Notes: a model not told the origin generated them from the sequence alone. A stretch of 18,364 bases of DNA from Gemmatimonadota bacterium (GCA_003221085.1 QHUD01000200.1:1-18364); one strand, 5' to 3'. Positions 1-7,072 are shown, counted from the stretch's first letter. Made by a program: numbers and translations.

Positions 1-240
1 GGGCTCGATGTGTCGCACCTCCACCTCCGCTACCTGAACCCGTTCCCGTCGAACCTCGGGGACCTGCTGATGCGCTTCGATCGGGTGCTGGTGCCGGAGA
101 TGAATAACGGGCAGCTCGTCCAGCTCCTGCGGGCAGCCTATCTCGTGCCCGCGGAGGGGTTGAGTAAAGTGGAAGGAAAACCGTTCAAAGTGGCGGAGCT
201 CGTGCAAGCGATTCAATCGACCCTCAGGTCCGGCCGATGA
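1..240 (+). CDS. korA: 2-oxoglutarate:ferredoxin oxidoreductase, alpha subunit (3' end only)
   Basis: This is the last 79 codons of a gene whose start lies before the window. The reading frame is open from base 1. The fragment carries the end of the KorA/PorA-type subunit: RYLNPFP, a NLGDLL helix, VLVPEMNNGQL, and the closing KVEGKPF segment, which is characteristic of 2-oxoacid:acceptor oxidoreductase alpha chains. With the beta subunit it converts 2-oxoglutarate and CoA to succinyl-CoA and CO2 while reducing ferredoxin, in the cytoplasm. Its TGA overlaps the ATG of the next gene (ATGA at 237-240), so the two subunits are probably translationally coupled. The match to the 2-oxoglutarate rather than the pyruvate enzyme rests mainly on the partner korB, because the substrate-binding part is outside the window. 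Confidence 0.9.
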   Translation, partial: GLDVSHLHLRYLNPFPSNLGDLLMRFDRVLVPEMNNGQLVQLLRAAYLVPAEGLSKVEGKPFKVAELVQAIQSTLRSGR

Positions 241-1265
241 CGGTCACGACGATCACCGACGCCGAGCTCGCCCCCAAGGACTACGCGTCGGACCAGGAGG
301 TCCGGTGGTGCCCCGGCTGCGGGGACTATGCGATCCTCAAGGCCGTCCAGAAAGCCCTGGCGGACCTCGGCGCGCGGCGCGAGCGCACCGTGTTCGTTTC
401 AGGGATCGGCTGCGCGGCCCGGTTTCCCTATTACTTGTCGACGTACGGATTCCACACGATCCACGGGCGGGCGCCGACGATCGCCACCGGGATGAAGCTC
501 GCCAATCCCGAGCTCGACATATGGGTCGTCACGGGCGACGGCGACGGCCTGTCGATCGGTGGGAACCACATGCTGCACGTGCTGCGGCGCAACGTCGATC
601 TCCAGATTCTCCTCTTCAACAATGAGATCTACGGTCTCACCAAGGGGCAGTACTCGCCCACGTCGCGGCGCGGGACCCGCTCACCCTCCACGCCCCAGGG
701 CTCGATCGAGAACCCGGTATCGCCGTGCGCATTCGCGCTGGGCGCCGGGGGGCGGTTCGTCGCACGGGCGGTGGACACGCAGCAGGCTCAGATGGTGGCG
801 CTGCTCAAGCGCGCGCGCGCGCACCGCGGGGCGTCGTTCGTCGAGGTGTTCCAGAACTGCGTCGTCTTCAACGACGGCGTGTTCGACAGCTTCACGGCGA
901 AGGACCGAGCGCCTGACGCGCAGCTGCACGTCGAGCACGGCCAGCCGCTGCTCTTCGGACCAAATAAGGAGCGAGGCCTCCGCCTGAAACCCGGCACGCT
1001 CGCGCTCGAGGTCGTTCAGCTAGGCGATGGCGGCGTGCCACGCGACGAAATTTTGGTGCACGACGAGACCAACCGCACGCTGGCGCAGCTGCTGGTCGGG
1101 CTCGAGCCACCGGCGTTCCCCGTAGCGCTCGGCGTGCTCTACTGCTCTCCCGCGACCTCCTACGAGGCGGACGTGTACGCACAGGCGCGGGCCGCAGGGC
1201 TCGGACGCGAGGTCCCCGACCTCGGGGCACTGCTCACCCGCGACGGGACGTGGACAGTCGAGTAA
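237..1265 (+). CDS. korB: 2-oxoglutarate:ferredoxin oxidoreductase, beta subunit
   Basis: The 342-residue product is the thiamine-diphosphate and iron-sulfur subunit of a two-subunit KOR. Four cysteines placed as [4Fe-4S] ligands are visible: C25 and C28 in WCPGCGDY, C59 in GIGCAARFPYY, and C208 in FQNCVVFND. The ThDP/Mg motif is GDGDGLSIGGNH at residues 100-111, followed by LLFNNEIYGLTKGQYSPTS at about 125-143. The GLTKGQ-SPTS stretch is typical of KorB-type chains. Length is usual for the family (about 280-350). It follows korA with a 4-base overlap. The enzyme serves an oxidative or reductive TCA cycle and supplies low-potential electrons. The start is the ATG inside the ATGA overlap. The identification as a 2-oxoacid oxidoreductase is firm; the exact 2-oxoacid is inferred. 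Confidence 0.94.
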   Translation: MTVTTITDAELAPKDYASDQEVRWCPGCGDYAILKAVQKALADLGARRERTVFVSGIGCAARFPYYLSTYGFHTIHGRAPTIATGMKLANPELDIWVVTGDGDGLSIGGNHMLHVLRRNVDLQILLFNNEIYGLTKGQYSPTSRRGTRSPSTPQGSIENPVSPCAFALGAGGRFVARAVDTQQAQMVALLKRARAHRGASFVEVFQNCVVFNDGVFDSFTAKDRAPDAQLHVEHGQPLLFGPNKERGLRLKPGTLALEVVQLGDGGVPRDEILVHDETNRTLAQLLVGLEPPAFPVALGVLYCSPATSYEADVYAQARAAGLGREVPDLGALLTRDGTWTVE

Positions 1266-2182
1266 GCCCCGTCCTGCTCCCGTTTCTCCTTGGCCTCCCC
1301 CTCCTCGCGGGCGACGGCCGCTGGTCCACCGCCGCACCGCTGCCCGAGCCGATCCAGGAGCTCAGCGCCGCGGTGCTGCGAGGGAAGATCTACGTTGCCG
1401 GAGGAATCGACCGCACCGGCCGACCTACGGGCGTCGCGTTCCGCTTCGATCCGGCCGCGAACCGCTGGGAGCGCATCGCAGACCTCCCGGCCCCACGCCA
1501 CCACATGCCGCTCGCGGTCGTGGGCGATACGCTCTACGCCGTAGGCGGGCTCGCAGAACAGAGCTTCGTGCCCGAGAGCAGCCTGTGGTTGTATCGCGAG
1601 GATCGAAACCGGTGGGAGGCGCGGGCCCCGCTTCCCGCCGCGCGCGGGGCCTCCGGTGCAGGCGCCGTGAACGGAGAGCTCGTCGTCGTCGGCGGGTGGG
1701 GTGCCGGCCGCCAGCTGATCCGGGCGACGGCAATCTACGATCCAGCGACCGACCGGTGGCGCGAGGGGGCGCCGATCCCGACACCGCGGGATCATCTCAC
1801 GGCGGTGGGCGCGGCCGGGCTGGTGTATGCGATCGGCGGACGCCCCCGCAATCCCGACCGGAACTACGATGTCATCGAAGCCTACGATCCCGCCAGTGAT
1901 CGCTGGAGCACGCGGTCGCCTATGCCGAGCCGGCGCGGCGGCCTCGCGGCGGCGCTACTGGACGGTGCGATCCACGTGGTGGGCGGGGAGACTCGGGGCT
2001 CTGTATTCGCGAATCATGAGGTGTACGACCCCGCGACCGATCGCTGGACTACGGCTCCAGCGCTGCCCGTGGCCCGCCACGGGCTCGGGGCCGCCGCAGT
2101 CGGGGGCAGGCTCTATGTGATCGGCGGCGGGCCCAGAGCGGGGTTTTCACAGACCGACGCCGTGGACGTGTTCGCGCGCTGA
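1250..2182 (+). CDS. Secreted kelch-repeat beta-propeller protein
   Basis: The 310-residue product starts at a GTG that overlaps the end of korB by 16 bases. The N-terminus reads as a signal peptide: a short MDSR, a hydrophobic run to about residue 20, then LLA-GDG as a likely cleavage site. The rest is six kelch units of about 45-50 residues. Each has a GG pair after a hydrophobic strand (YVAGG, YAVGG, VVVGG, YAIGG, HVVGG, YVIGG) and a YDPA-DRW-type strand with the conserved Tyr and Trp. Six units predict a closed six-bladed propeller. Such proteins bind ligands or partners, and some are sialate mutarotases of the NanM type. No catalytic signature is clear here, so the function is unknown. 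The link to korAB may be no more than shared transcription. Confidence 0.85.
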   Translation: MDSRVSPVLLPFLLGLPLLAGDGRWSTAAPLPEPIQELSAAVLRGKIYVAGGIDRTGRPTGVAFRFDPAANRWERIADLPAPRHHMPLAVVGDTLYAVGGLAEQSFVPESSLWLYREDRNRWEARAPLPAARGASGAGAVNGELVVVGGWGAGRQLIRATAIYDPATDRWREGAPIPTPRDHLTAVGAAGLVYAIGGRPRNPDRNYDVIEAYDPASDRWSTRSPMPSRRGGLAAALLDGAIHVVGGETRGSVFANHEVYDPATDRWTTAPALPVARHGLGAAAVGGRLYVIGGGPRAGFSQTDAVDVFAR

Positions 2183-2189
2183 ACGAGGG

Positions 2190-2211
2190 GCGCCGCTGAA
2201 GGCTGCGGCGC
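2190..2211 (+). terminator. GC-rich hairpin between the kelch and YggT genes
   Basis: GCGCCGC at 2190-2196 pairs perfectly with GCGGCGC at 2205-2211, leaving an 8-base loop. The stem is seven G:C pairs and lies 8 bases after the kelch stop codon. No T-run follows, so it is not a standard intrinsic terminator. It could slow or end transcription of the kor-kelch unit or protect the mRNA 3' end. It also overlaps the candidate -35 of the next gene, so the two assignments compete in part. Confidence 0.35.
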
Positions 2212-2224
2212 ATCGCGCTAGACT
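2196..2224 (+). promoter_or_regulatory. Candidate promoter giving a leaderless yggT-family transcript
   Basis: A -10-like TAGACT at 2219-2224 sits exactly six bases before the ATG at 2231. CTGAAG at 2196-2201 lies 17 bases upstream of it and could act as a -35. Transcription starting the usual seven bases after the -10 would begin at the A of the start codon. The bases just before the ATG (TAAGCC) hold no Shine-Dalgarno sequence, which agrees with a leaderless message. The -35 matches the consensus only in part, so this is a candidate. Confidence 0.35.
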
Positions 2225-2230
2225 TAAGCC

Positions 2231-2806
2231 ATGCCCGAGCTCCAGGTCGCCCTCCGCTACGTGGTGTTCGCGGCGTTCGCCGCGAGCGTGCTCGTGGCGC
2301 TCGCTTCCTGGCTGGTGCGCACCCGACGCATCTCGCCGTTCGGCGCGCTCGGCCGCACGCTCCGGACGGCTAGCGACCCGCTGATCCGTCCCATCGAGAC
2401 GCGCCTCGTGCGGGCCGGCGGCAACCCGGTGCACGCGGGATGGTGGCTCGTCGTGGCGGTGGCGGCCGCCGGCGTCCTGCTCATCACGCTCTGGAACTGG
2501 CTGGTGGAGACGGGGTTCACCGTGGCCGCCGCATACTCCGCGGGGCCGCGCGCGGCGATCGCCCTCGCGATCGACCTCGTGTACAGGATTCTCGTCGTCG
2601 CACTCTGGGTGCGGGTGATCGCCAGCTGGTTCGGCTACTTCCGGTATACGCGGTGGTTACGTCCGGCGTACGTGCTGACCGATTGGCTCGTCGAGCCGAT
2701 ACGACGCGTCCTGCCACCGGCCGCCGGATTCGACTGGAGCCCGTTGGCCGCCTGGCTCGCGCTGTGGGTGCTGAAGCGCGTGCTGCTCACCGTCGTCGTC
2801 GGCTGA
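2231..2806 (+). CDS. YggT family integral membrane protein
   Basis: The 191-residue product has the two-repeat architecture of the YggT family (PF02325). Each repeat has a membrane helix, a SW motif, and a D-x-LIRPI or VEPIRRVLPP segment. SDPLIRPIE is at about residues 49-57 and VEPIRRVLPPAAGFDWSPLA at about 156-175. Hydrophobic helices lie near 6-28, 68-90, 105-135 and 175-191. The family is linked to osmotic stress protection in bacteria, to thylakoid or membrane assembly in plastids, and often to cell-division loci, but its biochemical role is not settled. The ATG at 2231 has no ribosome-binding site; a -10-like element lies six bases upstream. The gene overlaps the next one (TGATG at 2804-2808), a YggT-YggU order seen widely in bacteria. 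Confidence 0.88.
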   Translation: MPELQVALRYVVFAAFAASVLVALASWLVRTRRISPFGALGRTLRTASDPLIRPIETRLVRAGGNPVHAGWWLVVAVAAAGVLLITLWNWLVETGFTVAAAYSAGPRAAIALAIDLVYRILVVALWVRVIASWFGYFRYTRWLRPAYVLTDWLVEPIRRVLPPAAGFDWSPLAAWLALWVLKRVLLTVVVG

Positions 2807-3090
2807 TGGCAACCCTAGTCGTGCACGTCGTGCCCCGCGCCCGCCGCACCGAGGCGTCCGGCTGGCACGGCGACGCCATCAAGATCAAGGTCGCGGCGGC
2901 CCCCGTGGACGGTGCGGCGAACGCAGAGCTGGTCCGCTTCGTCGCCGAGCGGGTAGGCGTGCCGCGGAGAGCCGTGACCATCGCCAGCGGCGCGGCCGCG
3001 CGTCGGAAGGTCGTCGCCGTCGACGGCGTGGCGGCGGATGCGCTGGCCCGGGCACTGTTGCGCCGGGATACGGAAGGAGACGCGCAGTGA
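2806..3090 (+). CDS. YggU/DUF167 family protein
   Basis: This 94-residue protein matches DUF167 (PF02594). It has the early HVVPRARRTE strand, KIKVAAAPVDGAANAELV at about residues 25-42 (the family signature, with PVDGAAN invariant), and the later IASGAAARRKVV segment at about 59-70. It is small, soluble and probably cytoplasmic; the family's molecular function is not known. The open frame continues far upstream inside the YggT gene, but the family start is matched by the ATG at 2806, which shares one base with the YggT stop. It ends in GTGA, overlapping the GTG of the cupin gene. The yggT-yggU pairing is a common gene order and supports both calls. Confidence 0.9.
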   Translation: MATLVVHVVPRARRTEASGWHGDAIKIKVAAAPVDGAANAELVRFVAERVGVPRRAVTIASGAAARRKVVAVDGVAADALARALLRRDTEGDAQ

Positions 3091-3440
3091 AAGACGCGAT
3101 CATCAGGCGATTCGACCGTCCCGACGAAACGCGCAATTTCGCCAAGGGGAAGTTCGACCTGGTGAAGATCGGCGACCTCGCGGTCGGGCGCGCCAGCTAC
3201 GAGCCGGGATGGAAGTGGTCGACCCACGTCGGACCCATCGCAGGTACCAAGAGCTGTCAGGTCGAGCACGTGGGGCTCGTCGTGTCGGGACGCTGCCGTG
3301 TAGTCATGGACGACGGCAAGGCGTTTTCCCTCGGACCCGGCGATCTGTTCCACATCGCGCCGGGGCACGACAGCTGGGTCGAGGGCACCGAGCCGTACGT
3401 GTCGCTGCATTTTCTCGGTGCGGACCAGTATGCGAAGTGA
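3087..3440 (+). CDS. Small single-domain cupin protein
   Basis: The 117-residue product is one cupin barrel. The first cupin motif region is YEPGWKWSTHVG (G41, H47) followed by the CQVEHVGLVVSG stretch (E60, H61). The second is LGPGDLFHIAPGHDSWV with P84, G85, D86, H89 and H94. His and Glu residues at these places commonly bind one divalent metal. The KWSTHVGPIAGTKSCQ-EH layout is like small stand-alone cupins annotated only as cupin-domain proteins. Substrate and reaction are unknown. The GTG start overlaps the preceding stop by four bases (GTGA), so translation is probably coupled to yggU. Its 3' end overlaps the following gene by 11 bases if that gene starts at 3430. Confidence 0.85.
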   Translation: MKDAIIRRFDRPDETRNFAKGKFDLVKIGDLAVGRASYEPGWKWSTHVGPIAGTKSCQVEHVGLVVSGRCRVVMDDGKAFSLGPGDLFHIAPGHDSWVEGTEPYVSLHFLGADQYAK

Positions 3441-4638
3441 GCGTCTCGCGCTGTCTTGTTTGGTCGCAACTCATTTCCTGTCGTGCGCGCCTGCACCGCG
3501 GCAAGGTCGGGAGCGGACGCCCGCGCCGCGCAAGCTGCCGCGCGTCGAGGACGAGATCCGCAGGTCCCGCGCCGACTTTTACCAGGCAGCCGCTGCGGGC
3601 GACGCCCGCTCCATGGCGCGCGTCTTCGCCGCCGATGGAATCCTGATCACGTGGGCAGGCGACTCGATTCGTGGGCGGGATGCGATCGCGCACTACTTCG
3701 GCACGGCGCGTCCTGCGGCTAGGGTCGCCACCTTTCGGTTCGATCGGGAGCCACCGCTCAAACCCTGCACCGATGGAGCATTTGAGCGCGGCGTGTATTG
3801 GGCTGAGGTCCGCGACACCACTGGCGCGCTGGACACCCTGGTAGGCCGGTTCACTACGCGGTGGACCCGCGATTCGCTCGGCAACACCCAGGTCCAGTGG
3901 GCCGTCCTCTCCAGCCGCTCCCAACAGGCCCTCACCGGACCTCCACCCCAGGCGGCGTGCGTCGACCCGGAGTTCTTCCGGGCACGAGCGTTCCAGAAGT
4001 CGTCGCGATTCGCTATCACCCTGCTCTCTGGCTTCTTCTCAGACGCTGGAGCGGCCGCCGACGTAGAGTCGGCGATGATCAGCGGAGGTTGGCGCGATCG
4101 GCTGCCCTCCACCGGACAACGCACGCCGGTTTCACAAGACGTGACCCGGCTCGCCGACTTACCCCTGTCGCTCGGAAGTGCTCGTTATCGCTTCTCTGAC
4201 GGCCTGGTCGGTGAGCTGTTCATCGGAGCGTTGCCTCGCGGCTCTACGCTTGGAAGGAACGACAGCCGCTCTTCGGAGCTGGAGATCGGGTGGTCGGGCA
4301 TCACTGTTGGAACGGTACTGTACTACGAACGGTGGGGGTTCAGGGCTGGCGTCGGGCCAGCGCTCGAGCGTGCGCAGTGGCGTGTCGAAGACACGCCATA
4401 CAGCTCCGCCGGCTGCCCGTCTTGCCCCGTGTACCGAACCAGCGCTCGGAGCAGTGTCTTCGGGCTCCTGGTTGACCTGGGATTCCGCTACCCTGTGGCT
4501 GGGCGAGTTGAGCTCAATCTCCACAGCCAAACGCGGCGGTTCGCGAAGTCCCTAACGCCCGGCACGCCGAACTTCGCGCCCGCTCGGGTGGCCTATAACG
4601 GTTCGGTCCTAGGGTTCGGCTTCGGAGTCCTGTTTTAG
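3430..4638 (+). CDS. SnoaL/NTF2-like domain fused to a probable outer-membrane beta-barrel; lipoprotein-like N-terminus
   Basis: The 402-residue product starts at ATG 3430; a GTG at 3418 would add four residues. The N-terminus MRSERLALSCLVATHFLSC looks like a lipoprotein signal with Cys19 as a possible lipid-modified residue, though the lipobox (FLSC) is weak. Residues about 40-168 resemble a DUF4440/SnoaL (NTF2-like) domain: DFYQAAAAGDARSMARVFA, GDSIRGRDAIAHYF, then antiparallel strands ending VQWAVLSS. Residues about 190-402 alternate polar and hydrophobic residues in strand-like blocks and end GFGFGVLF, with a terminal Phe as in outer-membrane barrels. A C329-x-x-C332 pair sits in a loop. 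The function is not known. The gene appears slightly lower in GC than its neighbours by eye. It converges with cydB, 12 bases apart. Confidence 0.7.
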   Translation: MRSERLALSCLVATHFLSCAPAPRQGRERTPAPRKLPRVEDEIRRSRADFYQAAAAGDARSMARVFAADGILITWAGDSIRGRDAIAHYFGTARPAARVATFRFDREPPLKPCTDGAFERGVYWAEVRDTTGALDTLVGRFTTRWTRDSLGNTQVQWAVLSSRSQQALTGPPPQAACVDPEFFRARAFQKSSRFAITLLSGFFSDAGAAADVESAMISGGWRDRLPSTGQRTPVSQDVTRLADLPLSLGSARYRFSDGLVGELFIGALPRGSTLGRNDSRSSELEIGWSGITVGTVLYYERWGFRAGVGPALERAQWRVEDTPYSSAGCPSCPVYRTSARSSVFGLLVDLGFRYPVAGRVELNLHSQTRRFAKSLTPGTPNFAPARVAYNGSVLGFGFGVLF

Positions 4639-4652
4639 GATGCGGGTGCATC
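4639..4652. terminator. Small hairpin between convergent genes
   Basis: GATGC at 4639-4643 and GCATC at 4648-4652 form a 5-base stem with a GGGT loop, between the stop codons of the convergent SnoaL-barrel gene and cydB. No T-run follows the stem on either strand. It is a weak candidate for a shared transcription end and could be chance. Confidence 0.25.
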
Positions 4653-5655
4653 ACGGTTGAGGGCTGCTCTTGAACACGTGAAACAAGTAGCGCAGAGACG
4701 GCAGCAACACCACCGCTCCTAAGACCAGCGCGCCCAGCAGGAGACGCAGCGTGGCCGCGGGAGCGGCGGCGCTCGCGATCGAGAGGTCAGGCGGCAGGAT
4801 GTAGGGATACTGGCTCAGCGCCCAGCCCCACAGGATGAGCGACACCTGCATCACCGCGGCTACGCGCGCCACGCGCCAGTGGCGGACCCACAGGGCCGCG
4901 AGTGCCGTGATGGCCGCCGCTGCGGTGAGGAGATGCAGCGGCAAGGCCCAGGCCGCGAAGATGAGCCCATCCCGCACCCGGGGCGCACCGGTGAGCGCGA
5001 GGAGCAGGGCCAGCCCCGCCGCCAGAAATAACCCGACACCCGACGCGAGCGCGCGACGGCGGAAGTCTTCTTGCAGCTCCCGCTCGCGTGCTTCGAGGGT
5101 CAGATACACGGCTGCCAGAAACGCGAACGCGACGAGCGCGAACAGTCCCACGGACAGGGCGAAGGGAGTGAGCCAGGGGGCGATGTACGTGTCGTAGAAG
5201 TCCCCGCCCGGCTGTCCCCCGCCTCCGACGGCACCCGAGGCGATCGCTCCCGCTGTGGTTCCGAGTAAGAGTGGAGTCATGAGACTCGCGATCGCGAACA
5301 CCACGCCCCAGTAGCGTTGCTCCTGGTCCGCCCCGTACCGCCAGAACGTAAACGCGGAACCACGTAGCACGACGCCGATCAACACGAGCGAGAGGGGGAT
5401 GTGCAGTAGCGTACCGAGCCGCGCGAACGCCGGCGGGAAGCAGGTGAAGAGCAGCACGATCGCGAGGATGAGCCACACGTGGTTCGCCTCCCACACCGGC
5501 CCGATCGCCTCGGCAACCAGCTCGCGCTGACGCTCCTTGCGGGGACCGAGCGCGAGCAGGTCCCACACGCCGCCTCCGAAATCCGCGCCGCCGAGCACCG
5601 CGTAAGCATTGAGCGCGACGAAAATGACTCCGGCGAGTAGATCGGCGAGGCCCAT
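4651..5655 (-). CDS. cydB: Cytochrome bd quinol oxidase, subunit II
   Basis: The 334-residue integral membrane protein carries the CydB signatures: GGADFGGGVWDLLA at residues 22-35 and IGPVWEANHVWLI at 51-63, then RGSAFTFWRYG at about 98-108. Eight or nine hydrophobic helices span the rest. The length is within the usual 330-380. CydB packs against CydA to form the quinol:O2 oxidoreductase that reduces oxygen to water at high affinity and takes protons from the cytoplasm. The ATG lies one base after the cydA stop (TGA-A-ATG read on the minus strand), so the two are co-transcribed. No small cydX-like frame follows: the gene ends against a convergent neighbour after 12 bases. No cydDC is in the window. 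Confidence 0.96.
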   Translation of the reverse strand: MGLADLLAGVIFVALNAYAVLGGADFGGGVWDLLALGPRKERQRELVAEAIGPVWEANHVWLILAIVLLFTCFPPAFARLGTLLHIPLSLVLIGVVLRGSAFTFWRYGADQEQRYWGVVFAIASLMTPLLLGTTAGAIASGAVGGGGQPGGDFYDTYIAPWLTPFALSVGLFALVAFAFLAAVYLTLEARERELQEDFRRRALASGVGLFLAAGLALLLALTGAPRVRDGLIFAAWALPLHLLTAAAAITALAALWVRHWRVARVAAVMQVSLILWGWALSQYPYILPPDLSIASAAAPAATLRLLLGALVLGAVVLLPSLRYLFHVFKSSPQP

Positions 5656-5656
5656 T

Positions 5657-7018
5657 TCAGGATGTCTCGTTTCCCGCTTCCCGTTTCCCGCTCCCCGGCA
5701 TATAAAACCCGCGCCATTCCGGGACCGCCGGACTGCGGATGATGTGCCGGTACAGGAGCCACGCGACGATCACGCCGAGGAAGCAGTAGAGCAGCGTGAA
5801 GGTGAGGAACGGGACCATCAGTCCCGGCATGGGGGTCACCGCGTCGGCGGTCTTGAGCACGCCGTAAATCGCCCACGGTTGCCGGCCCAGCTCGGTGACC
5901 ATCCACCCGGCCTCAACCGCGATAAAGCCCATCGGCGTGGCCAGCACGATCGCGCGCATGAGCCAGCGGTTGTGCGCCAGGTCCGCCCGCCGCCACGACA
6001 GCCACGCGGCCCAAAGCGCCACGAGCGCGAGGTAGGTGCCGAGCGCGACCATCACCTGAAACGAGAAGTGTACGGCCGGGACGTTGGGCCATTCCGATGC
6101 CGGCACCTGGTCGAGGCCCTGCACGATGGCGTGCGGATCGTGGAACGCGAGCAGCGACAGCGCGTAGGGAATGTCGACCGCAAACCGGTTCTCGCGCGCC
6201 GCGACGTCGGGCCAGCCTCCGAGCGTGAGCGGCGTCCCGGCCTGCGTGCGGAATACGGCCTCGGCGGCGGCGAGCTTTACCGGCTGGTGCGCGGCGATGT
6301 GGCGGGCGGAGATGTCGCCCGAAATCGGCTGCAGCACCGCGGCCGGCGCGCCCACGATCAGCGCGATCTCGAGCGCCCGGCGATGAAACGCGTTTGCCGG
6401 ATCCTTGAGGAGCAGAAACGCGTGGATGCCCGCGACCGCGAACCCGGTAGCCGCGTAGGCCGCGAGCGTCATATGCAGGGTTTGCGACACCGCCGCCGCG
6501 TTGGCCATCGCCGCGATCGGGTCGACGTTCACCGCCTGCCCGTTCACGAGCTCGAACCCCGTTGGCGCGTTCATCCAGGCGTTCGCGATGACGACGAAAA
6601 TGCCCGACGCCGCCCCGCTCACCGCCACGGCCACGCCGGCCCAGAGATGCGCCAGCGGCGAGATGCGGTCCCAGCCGTATAAGTAGATGCCGAGGAAAAT
6701 CGCCTCGGTGAAGAACGCGAACCCTTCGAGCGAGAAGGGCATCCCGATGATCGGACCGGCGAACTCCATGAACCGGGGCCACAGAAGCCCGAGCTCGAAC
6801 GACAGCACCGTTCCAGACACGGCGCCGACCGCGAACAGGATGGCGGTGCCCTTGGCCCAACGCTTGGCCAAATCGAGATAGATCGCGTGCCCCGTCACCT
6901 GCCAGCGCCGCTCGGCCAACACCATCATGAGCGGCATCGCGATCCCCATGACGGCGAATACGATGTGAAACGCGAGCGAGACCGCCATCTGAGAGCGGGC
7001 GGCGAGGAGGTCGGGCAT
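5657..7018 (-). CDS. cydA: Cytochrome bd quinol oxidase, subunit I
   Basis: The 453-residue product starts at the ATG whose first base is 7018. The frame stays open upstream to an ATG at 7084, but the family begins at M-x-DLLAARSQMAVSLAFH and the 22 extra codons are repeat sequence. Expected haem ligands are present: H18 (haem b595), H182 in SQTLHMTL and M323 in FSFQVMVALG (haem b558). Conserved acidic residues E98 and E105 are in SLEGFAFFTEAIFLG. The quinol site shows QPVKLAAAEAV (K248, E253) and GRQPW at 378-382. The short Q-loop explains why it is shorter than the 522-residue E. coli protein. The last 12 or so residues (SGKREAGNETS) are encoded by a 14-base tandem repeat. No Shine-Dalgarno sequence precedes the ATG. 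Confidence 0.95.
   Translation of the reverse strand: MPDLLAARSQMAVSLAFHIVFAVMGIAMPLMMVLAERRWQVTGHAIYLDLAKRWAKGTAILFAVGAVSGTVLSFELGLLWPRFMEFAGPIIGMPFSLEGFAFFTEAIFLGIYLYGWDRISPLAHLWAGVAVAVSGAASGIFVVIANAWMNAPTGFELVNGQAVNVDPIAAMANAAAVSQTLHMTLAAYAATGFAVAGIHAFLLLKDPANAFHRRALEIALIVGAPAAVLQPISGDISARHIAAHQPVKLAAAEAVFRTQAGTPLTLGGWPDVAARENRFAVDIPYALSLLAFHDPHAIVQGLDQVPASEWPNVPAVHFSFQVMVALGTYLALVALWAAWLSWRRADLAHNRWLMRAIVLATPMGFIAVEAGWMVTELGRQPWAIYGVLKTADAVTPMPGLMVPFLTFTLLYCFLGVIVAWLLYRHIIRSPAVPEWRGFYMPGSGKREAGNETS
5670..5697. repeat. Two tandem copies of a 14-base unit at the 3' end of cydA
   Basis: TTTCCCGCTTCCCG at 5670-5683 is followed directly by TTTCCCGCTCCCCG at 5684-5697, with one mismatch between copies. 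Inside each unit the half-units TTTCCCGC and TYCCCG are near-repeats, so it also reads as about four 7-base units. The array lies within the cydA reading frame and encodes its charged C-terminal tail. On the coding strand it is all purine apart from C residues. Confidence 0.85.
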
Positions 7019-7036
7019 AAAAGGTAAGATAAGCGA

Positions 7037-7072
7037 GGAGGTTTGGGAGGTTAGAGGAGGTTGGTGGAGGTT
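7037..7072. repeat. Four phased copies of GGAGGTT upstream of cydA
   Basis: GGAGGTT occurs at 7037-7043, 7046-7052, 7056-7062 and 7066-7072, a period of 9, 10 and 10 bases. The stretch 7035-7072 holds no C on the plus strand. It lies just upstream of the proposed cydA start and within the divergent interval between cydA and the methyltransferase/MTHFR gene. Near-helical spacing could place each copy on one face of the DNA, but a decayed simple-sequence repeat is equally possible. Confidence 0.85.

Noticed and set aside
2190..2211. Hairpin as a normal intrinsic terminator
   Set aside because: A strong stem is present but no T-run follows, so it is listed only as a candidate with low confidence.
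4639..4650. A cydX-like small gene after cydB
   Set aside because: Only 12 bases separate cydB from the convergent gene, so there is no room for one.
5609..6682. Long open frame (357 codons) on the plus strand over cydA
   Set aside because: It is antisense to cydA and made of low-complexity Arg/His/Asp-rich sequence with no family resemblance.
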